The notes below the pieces were generated by a model. That model was not told the DNA's origin and ran no database searches. It saw only the letters and a list, made by a program, of their open reading frames with translations. Below, in pieces: positions 35,867 through 44,267 of a stretch of 64,000 bases of DNA (position 1 is the first letter of the stretch; every line of letters starts with the position of its first letter). The stretch is from Paenibacillus sp. BSR1-1 (GTDB taxonomy: Bacteria; Bacillota; Bacilli; Bacillales; Cytobacillaceae), in the NCBI RefSeq assembly GCF_030403775.1, contig NZ_JAQMWQ010000005.1:234260-298259 (forward strand), written 5' to 3'. Position numbers and translations under genes: made by a program.

Positions 35867-36751
35867 GTGGATCAACTATTAGCTGTATTTATCTCTGTAG
35901 CTGATAAAAGAAATTTTTCCCGAGCAGCGGAAGAGCTTCATATGACCCAGCCTGCTGTCAGTCAGCAAATACAACAATTAGAAAAATATATCGGAGCAAA
36001 ACTCCTTCTGCGGACAAATAAAAGTGTGGAGCTTACTAAAGCCGGAAACATTGTCTACAGACATGCAAAAGAAATAAATGCTTTATATAAACGAATGACG
36101 ATGCTTGTGAATGAATTAAATAACGAGCCAACGGGACCATTAAAAATCGGTGCGAGCTATACTTTTGGAGAATATGTGTTACCACATATACTTGCAAGAA
36201 TGAAGAATCTATTTCCTAATATCATCCCTTCAGTTCAGATTGGCAACACAAGAGATATTGCTAAAGCAATCATCGGTCACGAAATTGATGTAGGGATTGT
36301 GGAAGGGGAAATATCCCAGCGGAATTTAGCTATTAAAACTGTTTCAACAGATCAAATGTATATCGTGGCAAGTGGGAATCATCATAATTTCTCCAATTTG
36401 GAAGTTTCACTAGAACAGTTGGAACAAGAAAATTGGATTGTCCGTGAAGAGGGTTCTGGAACAAGAGATGCAACAGAAAAATTATTTCAAGCTTTACAAA
36501 TAACTCCTCAAACGTTGATGGAATTTGGCAGCACTCAGCTCATTAAAGAAGCAGTTGAAGCAGGGCTTGGGATTAGTTACTTATCTGAACTTACTTTTAA
36601 AAAAGAAAGATTAATGGGTACCATTCGAGCATTATTGGTAAAAGGAACACCAATTAAGAGGAATTTTTCGGTTATAACTGAATCTACTGAATTGCATACA
36701 AAATCAATGAATTTGTTTATTGAGTTAATAGAAAATTATTTAAAAAATTAA
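35867..36751 (+). CDS. LysR-family transcriptional regulator (CysL/YeiE-like)
   Basis: A 294-residue LysR regulator. The N-terminal helix-turn-helix is FSRAAEELHMTQPAVSQQIQQLEKYIGAKL. The effector domain holds GPLKIGASYTFGEYVLPHIL and EEGSGTRDATEKLF. It resembles regulators of sulfur and carbon assimilation (CysL, CbbR, YeiE). The start is GTG with AAGGAGGGG. It is transcribed away from yeiH, with the dyad in between as a likely operator. Confidence 0.88.
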   Translation: MDQLLAVFISVADKRNFSRAAEELHMTQPAVSQQIQQLEKYIGAKLLLRTNKSVELTKAGNIVYRHAKEINALYKRMTMLVNELNNEPTGPLKIGASYTFGEYVLPHILARMKNLFPNIIPSVQIGNTRDIAKAIIGHEIDVGIVEGEISQRNLAIKTVSTDQMYIVASGNHHNFSNLEVSLEQLEQENWIVREEGSGTRDATEKLFQALQITPQTLMEFGSTQLIKEAVEAGLGISYLSELTFKKERLMGTIRALLVKGTPIKRNFSVITESTELHTKSMNLFIELIENYLKN

Positions 36752-36953
36752 TAATAATCAACGGATGAAGCCTTTGTTACTGGGGTTTGTCTTATTTTTT
36801 AGGCCTTTGTTTCAAAATGTATTCTCTTTTTTTATACATTTATCTTGAATTCATTCCGGTTAATAATCTAATATCATTAATATAAAATTTTTTACTGAAA
36901 GATATATTAACTCAATAAAAAAATGAAAATTACATACAGAGGGGAATTTATGA

Positions 36954-37898
36954 ATGAGAGATTATTTAGAGTTACTCGAAGATTTACTAGAAAATGGTGT
37001 GCAAAAAGGGGATCGTACAGGAACTGGTACTTTGTCTGTATTTGGCCGGCAAATCCGATTTGATTTAAGCAAAGGATTCCCGCTCTTAACAACTAAACGT
37101 GTGCCTTTTCGATTGGTGGCTAGTGAACTATTATGGTTTTTAAAAGGGGACACCAATATCCGTTATTTACTTGAACACAACAATAATATTTGGAATGAAT
37201 GGCCGTTTAAGAAATGGGTTGAAAGCGATGAATACCAAGGACCTGATATGACTGACTTTGGAATAAGAAGTCAAGATGATGAGGAATTTAAAAAACTGTA
37301 TGAACAAGAGATGGAAAATTTCAAGAAACGAATCATAGAGGATGATCAGTTTTCCGAAAAATATGGAGAGCTTGGCCCAGTATACGGATCCCAATGGCGA
37401 AAATGGGAAAAGAAGAACGGAGAGATTGTCGATCAAATTGAACAGGTCGTAAACGAGATTAAACAAAACCCAAATTCTAGACGGCTGCTTGTCAATGCCT
37501 GGAATGCTGGTGAAGTGGATGATATGAAACTGCCTCCTTGTCATTATGCCTTTCAATTTTATGTAGCAGAAGGCAAGCTATCGTGTATGTGGCAGCAAAG
37601 ATCAGTCGATACCTTCCTAGGTCTTCCCTTCAACATTGCAAGTTACGCACTGTTAACACATATGGTTGCCCAGCAATGCGGCCTCGAAGTAGGGGAATTA
37701 ATTTTTACTGGTGGAGATGTACATTTGTATCTTAATCATATAGATCAGGCCAAGTTACAATTATCCCGTGAGACAAGAGAATTACCACAATTAAGGATTC
37801 TCACTAAACCGTCATCGATTTTCGATTATAAACTTGAAGATTTTGAAATCACAGGTTATAATCCGCATCCACATATTAAAGCTGAGGTTGCTGTTTAA
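36954..37898 (+). CDS. thyA: Thymidylate synthase, long form
   Basis: A 314-residue dUMP methylase. The active-site Cys196 lies in [12 protein letters not shown], the folate-binding N-terminal [18 protein letters not shown] is intact, and the C-terminal [15 protein letters not shown] is standard. The protein contains an insertion of about 50 residues relative to short forms, as in the Lactobacillus casei enzyme. B. subtilis ThyB, as I recall, is the short form, so this is a different version at an equivalent locus. ATG with AGAGGGG. It is followed by dihydrofolate reductase, its metabolic partner. Confidence 0.93.
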   Translation: MRDYLELLEDLLENGVQKGDRTGTGTLSVFGRQIRFDLSKGFPLLTTKRVPFRLVASELLWFLKGDTNIRYLLEHNNNIWNEWPFKKWVESDEYQGPDMTDFGIRSQDDEEFKKLYEQEMENFKKRIIEDDQFSEKYGELGPVYGSQWRKWEKKNGEIVDQIEQVVNEIKQNPNSRRLLVNAWNAGEVDDMKLPPCHYAFQFYVAEGKLSCMWQQRSVDTFLGLPFNIASYALLTHMVAQQCGLEVGELIFTGGDVHLYLNHIDQAKLQLSRETRELPQLRILTKPSSIFDYKLEDFEITGYNPHPHIKAEVAV

Positions 37899-37931
37899 CA
37901 TGATTATCAATAACAAAGGAGGGGACAGCAC

Positions 37932-38420
37932 TTGATTTCATTTATTGTTGCCATGGACGAAAATAGAGTAATCGGCAAAGACAATCAATTGCCTTGGCAT
38001 CTGCCGGAGGATTTAAAGTTTTTTAAGCGGGTTACGATGGGGCACCCGATTGCCATGGGCAGGAAAACGCACGAATCCATCGGCAGGGTACTTCCCGGCC
38101 GGGAGAATATCATCATCACCCGTCAAAAAGGTTACGAATCCGAAGGGTGTACCGTTTTTACCTCAGTCGACGAGTTTGTTAAATACTGCCGTGAACAAAG
38201 TGATGAAATTTTTGTTATTGGCGGGGCGGAAATATTTAACGAGACATTTCCATATGTAGACCGACTATATCTCACCCATATTTTCGAAGAATTTGCCGGG
38301 GATACCTTTTTCCCTGAATTCGATCATGAACAGTGGGAACTTATTTCCTGTGAAAAAGGGATGAGGGATGAAAAAAATCCTTACGATTATGAATTTCGGA
38401 TTTATGACAGAAAAGAATAG
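37932..38420 (+). CDS. dfrA: Dihydrofolate reductase
   Basis: A 162-residue DHFR. ENRVIGKDNQLPWHLPEDL carries the Met20-loop equivalent, the tryptophan and the catalytic acid, and GRKTHESIGR binds NADPH. It regenerates THF from the dihydrofolate made by thymidylate synthase. The start is TTG, 8 nt after AAGGAGGGG. Encoded 33 nt after thyA in one operon and followed by a bidirectional terminator. Confidence 0.93.
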   Translation: MISFIVAMDENRVIGKDNQLPWHLPEDLKFFKRVTMGHPIAMGRKTHESIGRVLPGRENIIITRQKGYESEGCTVFTSVDEFVKYCREQSDEIFVIGGAEIFNETFPYVDRLYLTHIFEEFAGDTFFPEFDHEQWELISCEKGMRDEKNPYDYEFRIYDRKE

Positions 38421-38429
38421 CATAAAAAT

Positions 38430-38458
38430 AAGCATCAGCTCAACGCTGGTGCTTTCTT
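38430..38458. terminator. Bidirectional terminator after dfrA
   Basis: AAGCATCAGC / GCTGGTGCTT hairpin with TCAA loop between convergent genes. Confidence 0.75.
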
Positions 38459-38470
38459 CTGACCATTATT

Positions 38471-38731
38471 TTAAAAATAAGATCCATTAACTTCATACTC
38501 TGTCATTTTTGAAAGCATACCCCTAAATTCATGTGGATGGCAAAATTCTTCTTCACGGAAATGTGCTTTGACCCAGGCGATTAATTCTTTTGAGCTATTA
38601 AAATATTCTCCACTGCGATCGCTTTTACGAATCGTGTATCTTCCATTGTCATCATCAATAGTTACTTCCACTGGGAGAGCCCCGTCAAAACTACAAAGTG
38701 AAAATTCCAACCAACTCACATCCATTCCCAT
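38471..38731 (-). CDS. Small hypothetical protein
   Basis: An 86-residue soluble protein with acidic N-terminal half (LPVEVTIDDDNGRYTI) and His/Glu-rich segment FREEEFCHPHEFRG. I do not recognise the family. Start is uncertain: TTG 38743 or ATG 38731, with GGAAA and AGGAAC as weak candidates for ribosome sites. It converges on dfrA behind a terminator that would serve both. No function is proposed. Confidence 0.5.
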   Translation of the reverse strand: MGMDVSWLEFSLCSFDGALPVEVTIDDDNGRYTIRKSDRSGEYFNSSKELIAWVKAHFREEEFCHPHEFRGMLSKMTEYEVNGSYF

Positions 38732-38788
38732 ACAAATTTCCAATAGTATATGTTCCTATTGCTCAGATTATATGCAAAATAAATATAG

Positions 38789-38817
38789 TTGACAAAATAT
38801 TTTAAAAATTCTATTAA
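38789..38817 (+). promoter_or_regulatory. Promoter-like sequence upstream of tatA
   Basis: TTGACA, 17 bp, TATTAA. A second one, TTGACT-17-TAAATT, follows at 38829-38857, and a TATAAT lies at 38981, 44 bp before tatA. An ACAATAT/ATATTGT hairpin (38906-38927) lies between. The 281 bp gap holds only these signals. Confidence 0.45.
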
Positions 38818-39024
38818 GTAAAATGCCATTGACTATAAAAGTGGTTATTGTTAAATTGTCTAAGGAGAGCTTTTTTAAGCTTAGCAAATGGTAATTATCA
38901 CAAATACAATATTTTTTTGGATATTGTGAATTTAATATGAAATATTGCATAAAATTTACCCAAATCGATTTTTCAATACTATAATCGTAGTAGTAATTAC
39001 AAAAGTTAAAGGGGATGTAATTCC

Positions 39025-39219
39025 ATGTTTTCAAATATCGGAGTTCCAGGACTAATTTTAATTTTAGTGTTAGCACTGATTATTTTCGGACCAAAGAAAC
39101 TACCTGAGATTGGTCGTGCTTTTGGACAAACACTTAAAGAATTTAAAAAATCAACTCGTGAATTAACAGAAGATGTAATGGAAGATATTACGGACGAAAA
39201 AGAAAAGTTATCAAAATAA
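39025..39219 (+). CDS. tatA: Twin-arginine translocase subunit TatA
   Basis: A 64-residue TatA/E-type protein: a short N-terminal membrane helix ([16 protein letters not shown]), the [22 protein letters not shown] amphipathic helix, then a charged tail. TatA forms the pore that passes folded proteins with twin-arginine signals. ATG with AAAGGGGATG. A hairpin terminator separates it from tatC, which would lower tatC relative to tatA, as expected for their stoichiometry. Confidence 0.92.
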   Translation: MFSNIGVPGLILILVLALIIFGPKKLPEIGRAFGQTLKEFKKSTRELTEDVMEDITDEKEKLSK

Positions 39220-39250
39220 GGTGTAAGATATGCGTCTTGCACCTTTTTCT
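39218..39250 (+). terminator. Hairpin between tatA and tatC
   Basis: AAGGTGTAAGA / TCTTGCACCTT stem with a T-rich tail; probably lets only part of transcription reach tatC. Confidence 0.65.
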
Positions 39251-39330
39251 TCTCGATAATTATAACTATATGTATGAGTGAAACCGTAATAAGTAATCAT
39301 ATTTACCTTTGAAATTGGCAGGGGAAGTAC

Positions 39331-40062
39331 ATGGAAGATAAAGAATTACACTTAGTAGACCATTTAGAGGAATTGCGCAAAAGGATTATCATAACGGTAG
39401 TAGCCTTTGCGGTCTTTTTTATTGGTGCCTTTATTTACGTAGATGATATCTATAAATGGTTTGTCGGGGATCAAAAACTTCAGGTTCTTGGACCAAGTGA
39501 CATCATGTGGATTTATTTTATGCTCGCAACAGTTGTGGCTGTTGCTGCGACGATTCCTGTTTTAGCATTACAAATTTGGTTATTTGTAAAACCTGCGCTA
39601 AAACCGAATGAACAAAGGGTTACATTATCGTATGTACCTGCATTATTTTTCTTATTTATTAGTGGACTGGCCTTTGGCTATTTTGTCATCTACCCGATGG
39701 TTTTAGAATTCCTCGTGAATATGGGGCAGGGCATGTTTGTCACGAATTTTACTGCAGAACGGTATTTTAGTTTTATTATGAATATGACTCTTCCTTTTGG
39801 AGTTTTGTTTGAGCTACCAGTGGTGGTTATGTTCTTAACTTCATTAGGAATCATCAATCCGTTTGTGCTCTCAAAAATCCGAAAGTATGCGTATTTCGTT
39901 TTAATTATTATTGCGGTTGTCATCACACCGCCTGACTTTATGTCTGACTTTGTGGTAACACTGCCACTATTATTGCTTTACGAAGTCAGTATCAATTTAT
40001 CCAAGTTTGTTCACCGTAAACGGTTGAAAAAGCTGCAGGAAGAAGAATTAGTAGAAGCATAA
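39331..40062 (+). CDS. tatC: Sec-independent protein translocase TatC
   Basis: A 243-residue protein with six membrane helices. The TatC N-terminal motif LVDHLEELRKRII and the FVKPALKPNEQR segment are intact. TatC recognises twin-arginine signals and recruits TatA. ATG with GGCAGGGGAAG. A strong terminator shared with the convergent sinR-like gene follows. Confidence 0.92.
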   Translation: MEDKELHLVDHLEELRKRIIITVVAFAVFFIGAFIYVDDIYKWFVGDQKLQVLGPSDIMWIYFMLATVVAVAATIPVLALQIWLFVKPALKPNEQRVTLSYVPALFFLFISGLAFGYFVIYPMVLEFLVNMGQGMFVTNFTAERYFSFIMNMTLPFGVLFELPVVVMFLTSLGIINPFVLSKIRKYAYFVLIIIAVVITPPDFMSDFVVTLPLLLLYEVSINLSKFVHRKRLKKLQEEELVEA

Positions 40063-40065
40063 ATC

Positions 40066-40109
40066 AAAAGACCTTAAGGGAGTGGATTTCCTCTCTTAAG
40101 GTCTTTTTT
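40066..40109. terminator. Bidirectional terminator between tatC and sinR
   Basis: AAAGACCTTAAG / CTTAAGGTCTTT 12 bp stem with T-run, between convergent genes. Confidence 0.85.
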
Positions 40110-40116
40110 ACGTCTT

Positions 40117-40464
40117 TTACTCGTTCAATTGTTCCTTCATCCAGGATTGAAATTTAATATAGTTAAGATATTCCCGGAAGTCTTCTTTTTTTAGTCCATC
40201 CTCCACAGCACTTCTTATTAGTACGACCCATTCATCATCTAATTCAATGGGGGCATCATCTTCTGTTTGTCCCTTCTCCAATAAATATTCAAGATTCGTC
40301 CCCAATGCTTTTGCGACCTTGTATAAGAATTGGAGAGAAGGATTGGACTGCAATCCTCTTTCAATATGACTTAAATACGATTTTGATACATCTGCTAAAT
40401 TCGCTAGCTCACTAATAGAATAACCCTTTTCCTGCCTCATCTCCTTAATCTTAATCCCGATCAT
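40117..40464 (-). CDS. sinR: SinR-type biofilm repressor
   Basis: A 115-residue protein. Residues 1-65 are a Cro/CI helix-turn-helix (ISELANLADVSKSYLSHIERG), nearly the B. subtilis SinR motif. Residues about 75-110 (LDDEWVVLIRSAVEDGLKKEDFREYLNY) match the SinR C-terminal dimerisation domain that SinI binds. SinR represses the matrix genes tapA-sipW-tasA and eps. Here it is divergent from tapA, with GTTC-type sites between. No sinI gene is visible in the window. ATG with AAGGGGAATAAAAA. Confidence 0.88.
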   Translation of the reverse strand: MIGIKIKEMRQEKGYSISELANLADVSKSYLSHIERGLQSNPSLQFLYKVAKALGTNLEYLLEKGQTEDDAPIELDDEWVVLIRSAVEDGLKKEDFREYLNYIKFQSWMKEQLNE

Positions 40465-40596
40465 TTTTTATTCCCCTTTGATTTTTAATCTAATTTTAAT
40501 CTTGATGTATAAGTACATTATAAAGAATGTATTTTACTTTATAAAGTACAAGAAAGTGAGATATTTCGAGAAACTAAAAGAAAAAGCTGGAAAATC

Positions 40597-40751
40597 GTTC
40601 GTTATTAAGGGAAAATGGGCGAATTTGGGGTTTTTCAAGTTGGGTATTTTGTCATATACTCAATTTATAAGTTCGCTACTGAGAACGAAAAAATCCCGAA
40701 TCGTTCAGAATAACTAAGTTAGGGACTTCTTAATTAATAAAGTTATAAGAA
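40597..40751. promoter_or_regulatory. SinR-like operator region before tapA
   Basis: The 310 bp sinR-tapA gap has several GTTC(N)T-like heptamers: GTTCGTT at 40597, GTTCGCT at 40671 paired inversely with GAGAAC at 40681-40686 (dyad GTTC...GAAC), GTTCAGA at 40703, and AAGAAC at 40748. The B. subtilis SinR box is GTTCTYT. A weak 79-residue reading frame in this stretch was rejected. Confidence 0.45.
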
Positions 40752-40774
40752 CGGATGATAAGGGAGGGAGAACC

Positions 40775-41326
40775 ATTAGATCTACTCGATTAAGGAAATT
40801 AAGAAAGAAGCATAAGAAACTTCTGGTAGTTTGGAATGTAGGGCTGGTTTGGTATTTATTTATGTTCACCACGCTAAACTTACCTTCCACAACCACTAAT
40901 GCACTCTTCATCAGTCAGGCACAAAATAAATCTAGCTTCAAGGCAGGTACATGGTTCGATAAAAGTTTACTCTCATTTACAGAAGTTGGTGGGGATGGTA
41001 ATGGAATTTATGCTTATATCCAGAATGTCGGTTCAGAAAATATGGCAGTAGCCTCAAAGTATTATGTTTACTATAGCGCTAATGGTAACCCTGTGAGTCC
41101 TCAAGGTGAAACTGGTGAATTAGTTTTTGCAACGGGTGTCATTCCAAAAATGGTATCCAAAGGATCAGCTGTCAAGCTTACATACTCTTCTACAAAACCA
41201 TTAAAATCAGGGTTTTACATGTTTGTTGCTTTCCAGAACCATGAAGCTGTTAAAAACGGAAGTGAACTTTTAATAGAAGGAAGACCTGTAACCGTTAGCC
41301 AGAAAATCAATGTAAATAATAAATAA
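40775..41326 (+). CDS. tapA: TapA-like amyloid fibre anchoring protein, apparent ATT start
   Basis: A 183-residue protein (from ATT) with a long basic N-region (RSTRLRKLRKKHKK), a hydrophobic core (LLVVWNVGLVWYLFMF) and a cleavage-like site near TTTNA, a typical signal peptide processed by SipW. The mature part has the TapA-like beta-rich fold (YAYIQNVGSENMAV, SGFYMFVAF). No ATG, GTG or TTG is in frame between the stop at 40739 and ATG 40862, while AGGGAGGGAG precedes ATT 40775 by 4 nt. ATG 40862 would delete the basic part of the signal. First gene of the matrix operon. Confidence 0.78.
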   Translation: MRSTRLRKLRKKHKKLLVVWNVGLVWYLFMFTTLNLPSTTTNALFISQAQNKSSFKAGTWFDKSLLSFTEVGGDGNGIYAYIQNVGSENMAVASKYYVYYSANGNPVSPQGETGELVFATGVIPKMVSKGSAVKLTYSSTKPLKSGFYMFVAFQNHEAVKNGSELLIEGRPVTVSQKINVNNK

Positions 41327-41355
41327 AACTTAATAAAGTAAGGTGGTTCAACAGA

Positions 41356-41919
41356 ATGAAGTCATTAAAAAAATGGGCAAGTAGAATTTCATCGGTTATC
41401 ATTTATGGTTTATTAATTTGCATGATTATAGCAGTCATATCCGCAAAAATAAATGGTGGAACTCCAAAGGTTTTCGGATATGAAATTATGACGGTATTAT
41501 CAGGATCCATGGAACCTGGGATAAAAACAGGTTCAATAATTGCAGTAAAGCCAGTAAGTGCCCCAACTAATTTTAAAAAAGGTGATGTCATCACTTTTAA
41601 AGCAGCGGATAATCCGAATACATTAATCACCCATAGAATTATTGACGTTCAAAAAGTAGATACAACAGTTCAATACATTACAAAAGGTGATAACAACGAT
41701 TCAAAAGATCCATCACCAGTAACTGCAGGAAATGTGGTTGCCGAGTATAAAGGATTCACAATCCCGATTATAGGAAAAATAATGGCTTTTATTCAATCAA
41801 AAACTGGTGCTATCTATCTATTAATTGTTCCTGGAGTTCTTATGGTTCTTTGGTCAGTCTTCAGCATCTGGAGAGCAATTTCCAAAATCGAAACAAAAAA
41901 ACAAACCCCAGCTGGTTGA
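41356..41919 (+). CDS. sipW: Signal peptidase I, SipW (ER-type)
   Basis: A 187-residue signal peptidase of the ER/archaeal type. The catalytic Ser is in LSGSMEPGIKTGSI and the second residue is His in LITHRIIDV, rather than the Lys of usual bacterial enzymes. It has two membrane helices, one at each end. SipW processes TapA and TasA. ATG with TAAGGTGG. It lies between tapA and tasA, the usual operon order. Confidence 0.92.
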   Translation: MKSLKKWASRISSVIIYGLLICMIIAVISAKINGGTPKVFGYEIMTVLSGSMEPGIKTGSIIAVKPVSAPTNFKKGDVITFKAADNPNTLITHRIIDVQKVDTTVQYITKGDNNDSKDPSPVTAGNVVAEYKGFTIPIIGKIMAFIQSKTGAIYLLIVPGVLMVLWSVFSIWRAISKIETKKQTPAG

Positions 41920-41997
41920 ATCTCCAATTAAGGAGTTCACATAAAAATTTTATTAACCCTATACATAACAGGGTAGGAGAAAGAGGAGGAAAACGAA

Positions 41998-42531
41998 ATG
42001 AGTTTAAAGAAAAAAATGGGTGCAGCACTAGTAACAACTGCTTTAGGAGCAGCATTAATCGGTGGAGGAACATTTGCAATTTTTAGTGATTCAGCAACAA
42101 ATGCCCAAAACACTTTCACATCAGGAACACTTGATATTAATTTAACTGATTCAGCTTATTCTGGTGCAAAACATGTTAGTCTTACGGATATCGCCCCGGG
42201 TGATGAAGGCACTAAAACAATTACAGTAAAAAATGATGGTTCATTACAACTTCGCTATAATATTACCCAAGCTTTAAATGGGTTCTTAGCAAGTAATGAT
42301 CCAGATAATGATAGTGTAGCAGATCCAGGAGAGTCTAATCCTTTAGCAGTAACTTTAAAAGATAGCACAGGAGCAGAAGTGACAAAACTAACTGATAGAG
42401 TATTAAATAGTGGTGCATCTGAAACCTTTACTGTTGAGTATAAAATGCCGATTAATGCAGGAAACACATATCAAGCTAAATCTGCCACCTATGACTTCTC
42501 TGTAGCAGCCGAGCAAACTAGAAATAATTAA
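41998..42531 (+). CDS. tasA: TasA/CalY-family matrix amyloid protein (copy 1)
   Basis: A 177-residue protein with a SipW-type signal (LVTTALGAALIGGGTFAIFSDSA) and the camelysin/TasA start SATNAQNTFTSGTLDINLTDS. The mature domain is beta-rich, with IAPGDEGTKTITVKNDGSLQLRYNI. It forms matrix fibres in relatives. It is shorter than B. subtilis TasA (261 residues). ATG with AGGAGG. A hairpin follows before the next homologue. Confidence 0.88.
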   Translation: MSLKKKMGAALVTTALGAALIGGGTFAIFSDSATNAQNTFTSGTLDINLTDSAYSGAKHVSLTDIAPGDEGTKTITVKNDGSLQLRYNITQALNGFLASNDPDNDSVADPGESNPLAVTLKDSTGAEVTKLTDRVLNSGASETFTVEYKMPINAGNTYQAKSATYDFSVAAEQTRNN

Positions 42532-42553
42532 TTCTAAAACTACCAAACAAATC

Positions 42554-42578
42554 ATAAGGGTGGCATAGCCACTCTTAT
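42554..42578 (+). terminator. Hairpin between the first two tasA-like genes
   Basis: ATAAGGGTGGC / GCCACTCTTAT, 11 bp arms with a 3 nt loop and no long T-run. It could act as partial terminator or mRNA stabiliser that raises the level of the first TasA. Confidence 0.5.
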
Positions 42579-42598
42579 TGTTTAGAAAGGTGAAAATA

Positions 42599-43249
42599 AT
42601 GAATCTAAAAAGAAGACTAGCGTTATTTTCGGCAAGTGGTTTGCTAGGAATAAGTTTAATTGCTGGTGGCGCAACTTACGCAATTTTTACAGATTCCGCT
42701 ACAAATAATAACAATAACTTTACTTCTGGAACAATTGATTTAGATCAAACTCGTGATTTAGGGGATACTATTCCTGGCCCTATGTTTTATTCATCAACTT
42801 CAGATCCAACAGGGAAATATCCCTATGATAAATCTGGAGTACCATTAGCACCACCAGGAAGTGATGCTGTCGGAGGTTGGGCACCTGGTGACCATGTTTT
42901 ACGTGCAATGAATTTATTTAATAAAGGTTCCCTAGATGCAAAAGTAACTAAACTTAAGGCCGATATTAGTACTGGTGCAACAAATAGTGGCGTCGGATAT
43001 AATCAATTTATTAATAAAATGAATATTAAAATAATGTATCCAGCTCAGAATAGAGTTCTTTATAACGGTCCTTTAAGTGGATTGTTAAATGGGTGGGTTA
43101 ACATTTCAGCACCATTTGCAATTTATCCTGGTGGACCTGCAAATATAACATTTGAAGCGACATTAGATGAATCTGCTGATAATGATATTATGGGGCAAAC
43201 TTTCGTTTTTGATTTTTCTTTTTATGCTGAACAGCTAAGGAATAATTAA
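42599..43249 (+). CDS. TasA/CalY-family protein (copy 2)
   Basis: A 216-residue camelysin/TasA-like protein. It has a SipW-type signal (SGLLGISLIAGGATYAIFTDSA) and the start of the mature domain NNNNNFTSGTIDLDQT, as in copy 1. A longer loop (IPGPMFYSSTSDPTGKYPYD) and WAPGDHVLRAM distinguish it. ATG 42599 follows AAAGGTG by 5 nt; a TTG upstream (42578) lacks support. Third matrix-fibre gene of the operon. Confidence 0.85.
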   Translation: MNLKRRLALFSASGLLGISLIAGGATYAIFTDSATNNNNNFTSGTIDLDQTRDLGDTIPGPMFYSSTSDPTGKYPYDKSGVPLAPPGSDAVGGWAPGDHVLRAMNLFNKGSLDAKVTKLKADISTGATNSGVGYNQFINKMNIKIMYPAQNRVLYNGPLSGLLNGWVNISAPFAIYPGGPANITFEATLDESADNDIMGQTFVFDFSFYAEQLRNN

Positions 43250-43264
43250 TAGAATCCTAGTATG

Positions 43265-43289
43265 AACCGCGGATAATTTATTCGCGGTT
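43265..43289 (+). terminator. Hairpin between TasA-like copies 2 and 3
   Basis: AACCGCG / CGCGGTT stem with 11 nt loop, no long T-run; a partial attenuator or processing site. Confidence 0.4.
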
Positions 43290-43310
43290 TAGGTATTGCG
43301 AGGGACTTTT

Positions 43311-44174
43311 ATGAGAAATTACAAATATATACTTTCTGGAATAATAATTATACTAATTACAATCCTCATTGTATCTTTAATACATGTTAGAGGCACTCAA
43401 GCAAATGAAACAGAATATAATGTCGATATATCCACAACACCTGCAGAAGGTTTTCTTATAGCGGAAAATATGGCACCAGGTGATAAGAAGACTTCGATTC
43501 TAAAAGTAAACAATAATGGTAACCTAGACTTCAACTATTCAGTGAGTTCTAGACAGGAATCTGGAGACGTAGATTTATATAATAAGATTTTGTTAAAGGT
43601 ATCTGATAGTGACGGGCGTCTTTATGAAGGTACATTAAAAGGATTTCTTAGTTTTCCTCTAGGGACTATAGAAATTGGTGGTAATGATTCTTTAACATTT
43701 ACTGCCGAATTGCCGATTGATACAGGAAATGAACTTCAGGGAAAGTCTACAAAAGTAGCTTTTGATTTTTCAGCAATTGGCCATGAAGAACAGATACCAA
43801 TAGGGGATCAATGTTATGAACCTCCATTCTCAAATCGGAATTTTACTCTTCAACAAAAATCAACTGTTCCCATTAAATTTCATTTGAGAGATGAGTATGG
43901 AAATTTAGAAGAAGAACTATTACAAAATGTTCGATTAGAGGTGACTGGTCCTTCTTCTAAAGGCGGAGTACTTAAGTATGTTTTTGTTCCTAAAGATGGA
44001 TCGTTAGATTTCCAAAAGGTTAACCCACCACATTACCATGCTCGCTTCTCCACCTTTGATTATCCAGTAGTGAATGATCAATGGTATACAGCAACAGTTT
44101 ATGTGGATAACAAAGAATATTGTAAAAAAACCTTCCAAGTGTTACAAAATGGTAACCGTTCAAATGCACCATAG
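43311..44174 (+). CDS. TasA/camelysin-like protein with extra C-terminal domain (copy 3)
   Basis: A 287-residue protein. An N-terminal anchor (GIIIILITILIVSLIHV) precedes a TasA-like domain (residues about 35-155, with NMAPGDKKTSILKVNNNGNLDFNYSVSS). A second domain (about 160-285) holds two Cys and the STVPIKFHLRDEYGNL motif seen in Ig-like surface modules. It lacks the IFSDSAT signature at the signal, so SipW processing is less certain. It may cap or anchor fibres, an inference. ATG 43311 follows GCGAGGGAC. Last gene before a strong terminator. Confidence 0.72.
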   Translation: MRNYKYILSGIIIILITILIVSLIHVRGTQANETEYNVDISTTPAEGFLIAENMAPGDKKTSILKVNNNGNLDFNYSVSSRQESGDVDLYNKILLKVSDSDGRLYEGTLKGFLSFPLGTIEIGGNDSLTFTAELPIDTGNELQGKSTKVAFDFSAIGHEEQIPIGDQCYEPPFSNRNFTLQQKSTVPIKFHLRDEYGNLEEELLQNVRLEVTGPSSKGGVLKYVFVPKDGSLDFQKVNPPHYHARFSTFDYPVVNDQWYTATVYVDNKEYCKKTFQVLQNGNRSNAP

Positions 44175-44206
44175 AAGACCTTGAATCTAATTTCAAGGTC
44201 TTATTT
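44175..44206 (+). terminator. Terminator of the tapA operon
   Basis: AAGACCTTGAA / TTCAAGGTCTT 11 bp stem, TCTAAT loop, T-rich tail. Confidence 0.85.
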
Positions 44207-44267
44207 GTATCAATAATTTAATAGGATATTAATATCACTTTAGAAACTAGAAAAGGAGCTGCCGAAA

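Noticed and set aside
37167..37556. 129-residue antisense frame in thyA
   Set aside because: Entirely inside a well-conserved gene; lacks ribosome site and family signal.
40478..40717. 79-residue frame upstream of tapA
   Set aside because: Low-complexity composition, no ribosome site, and it covers the SinR-like operator region.
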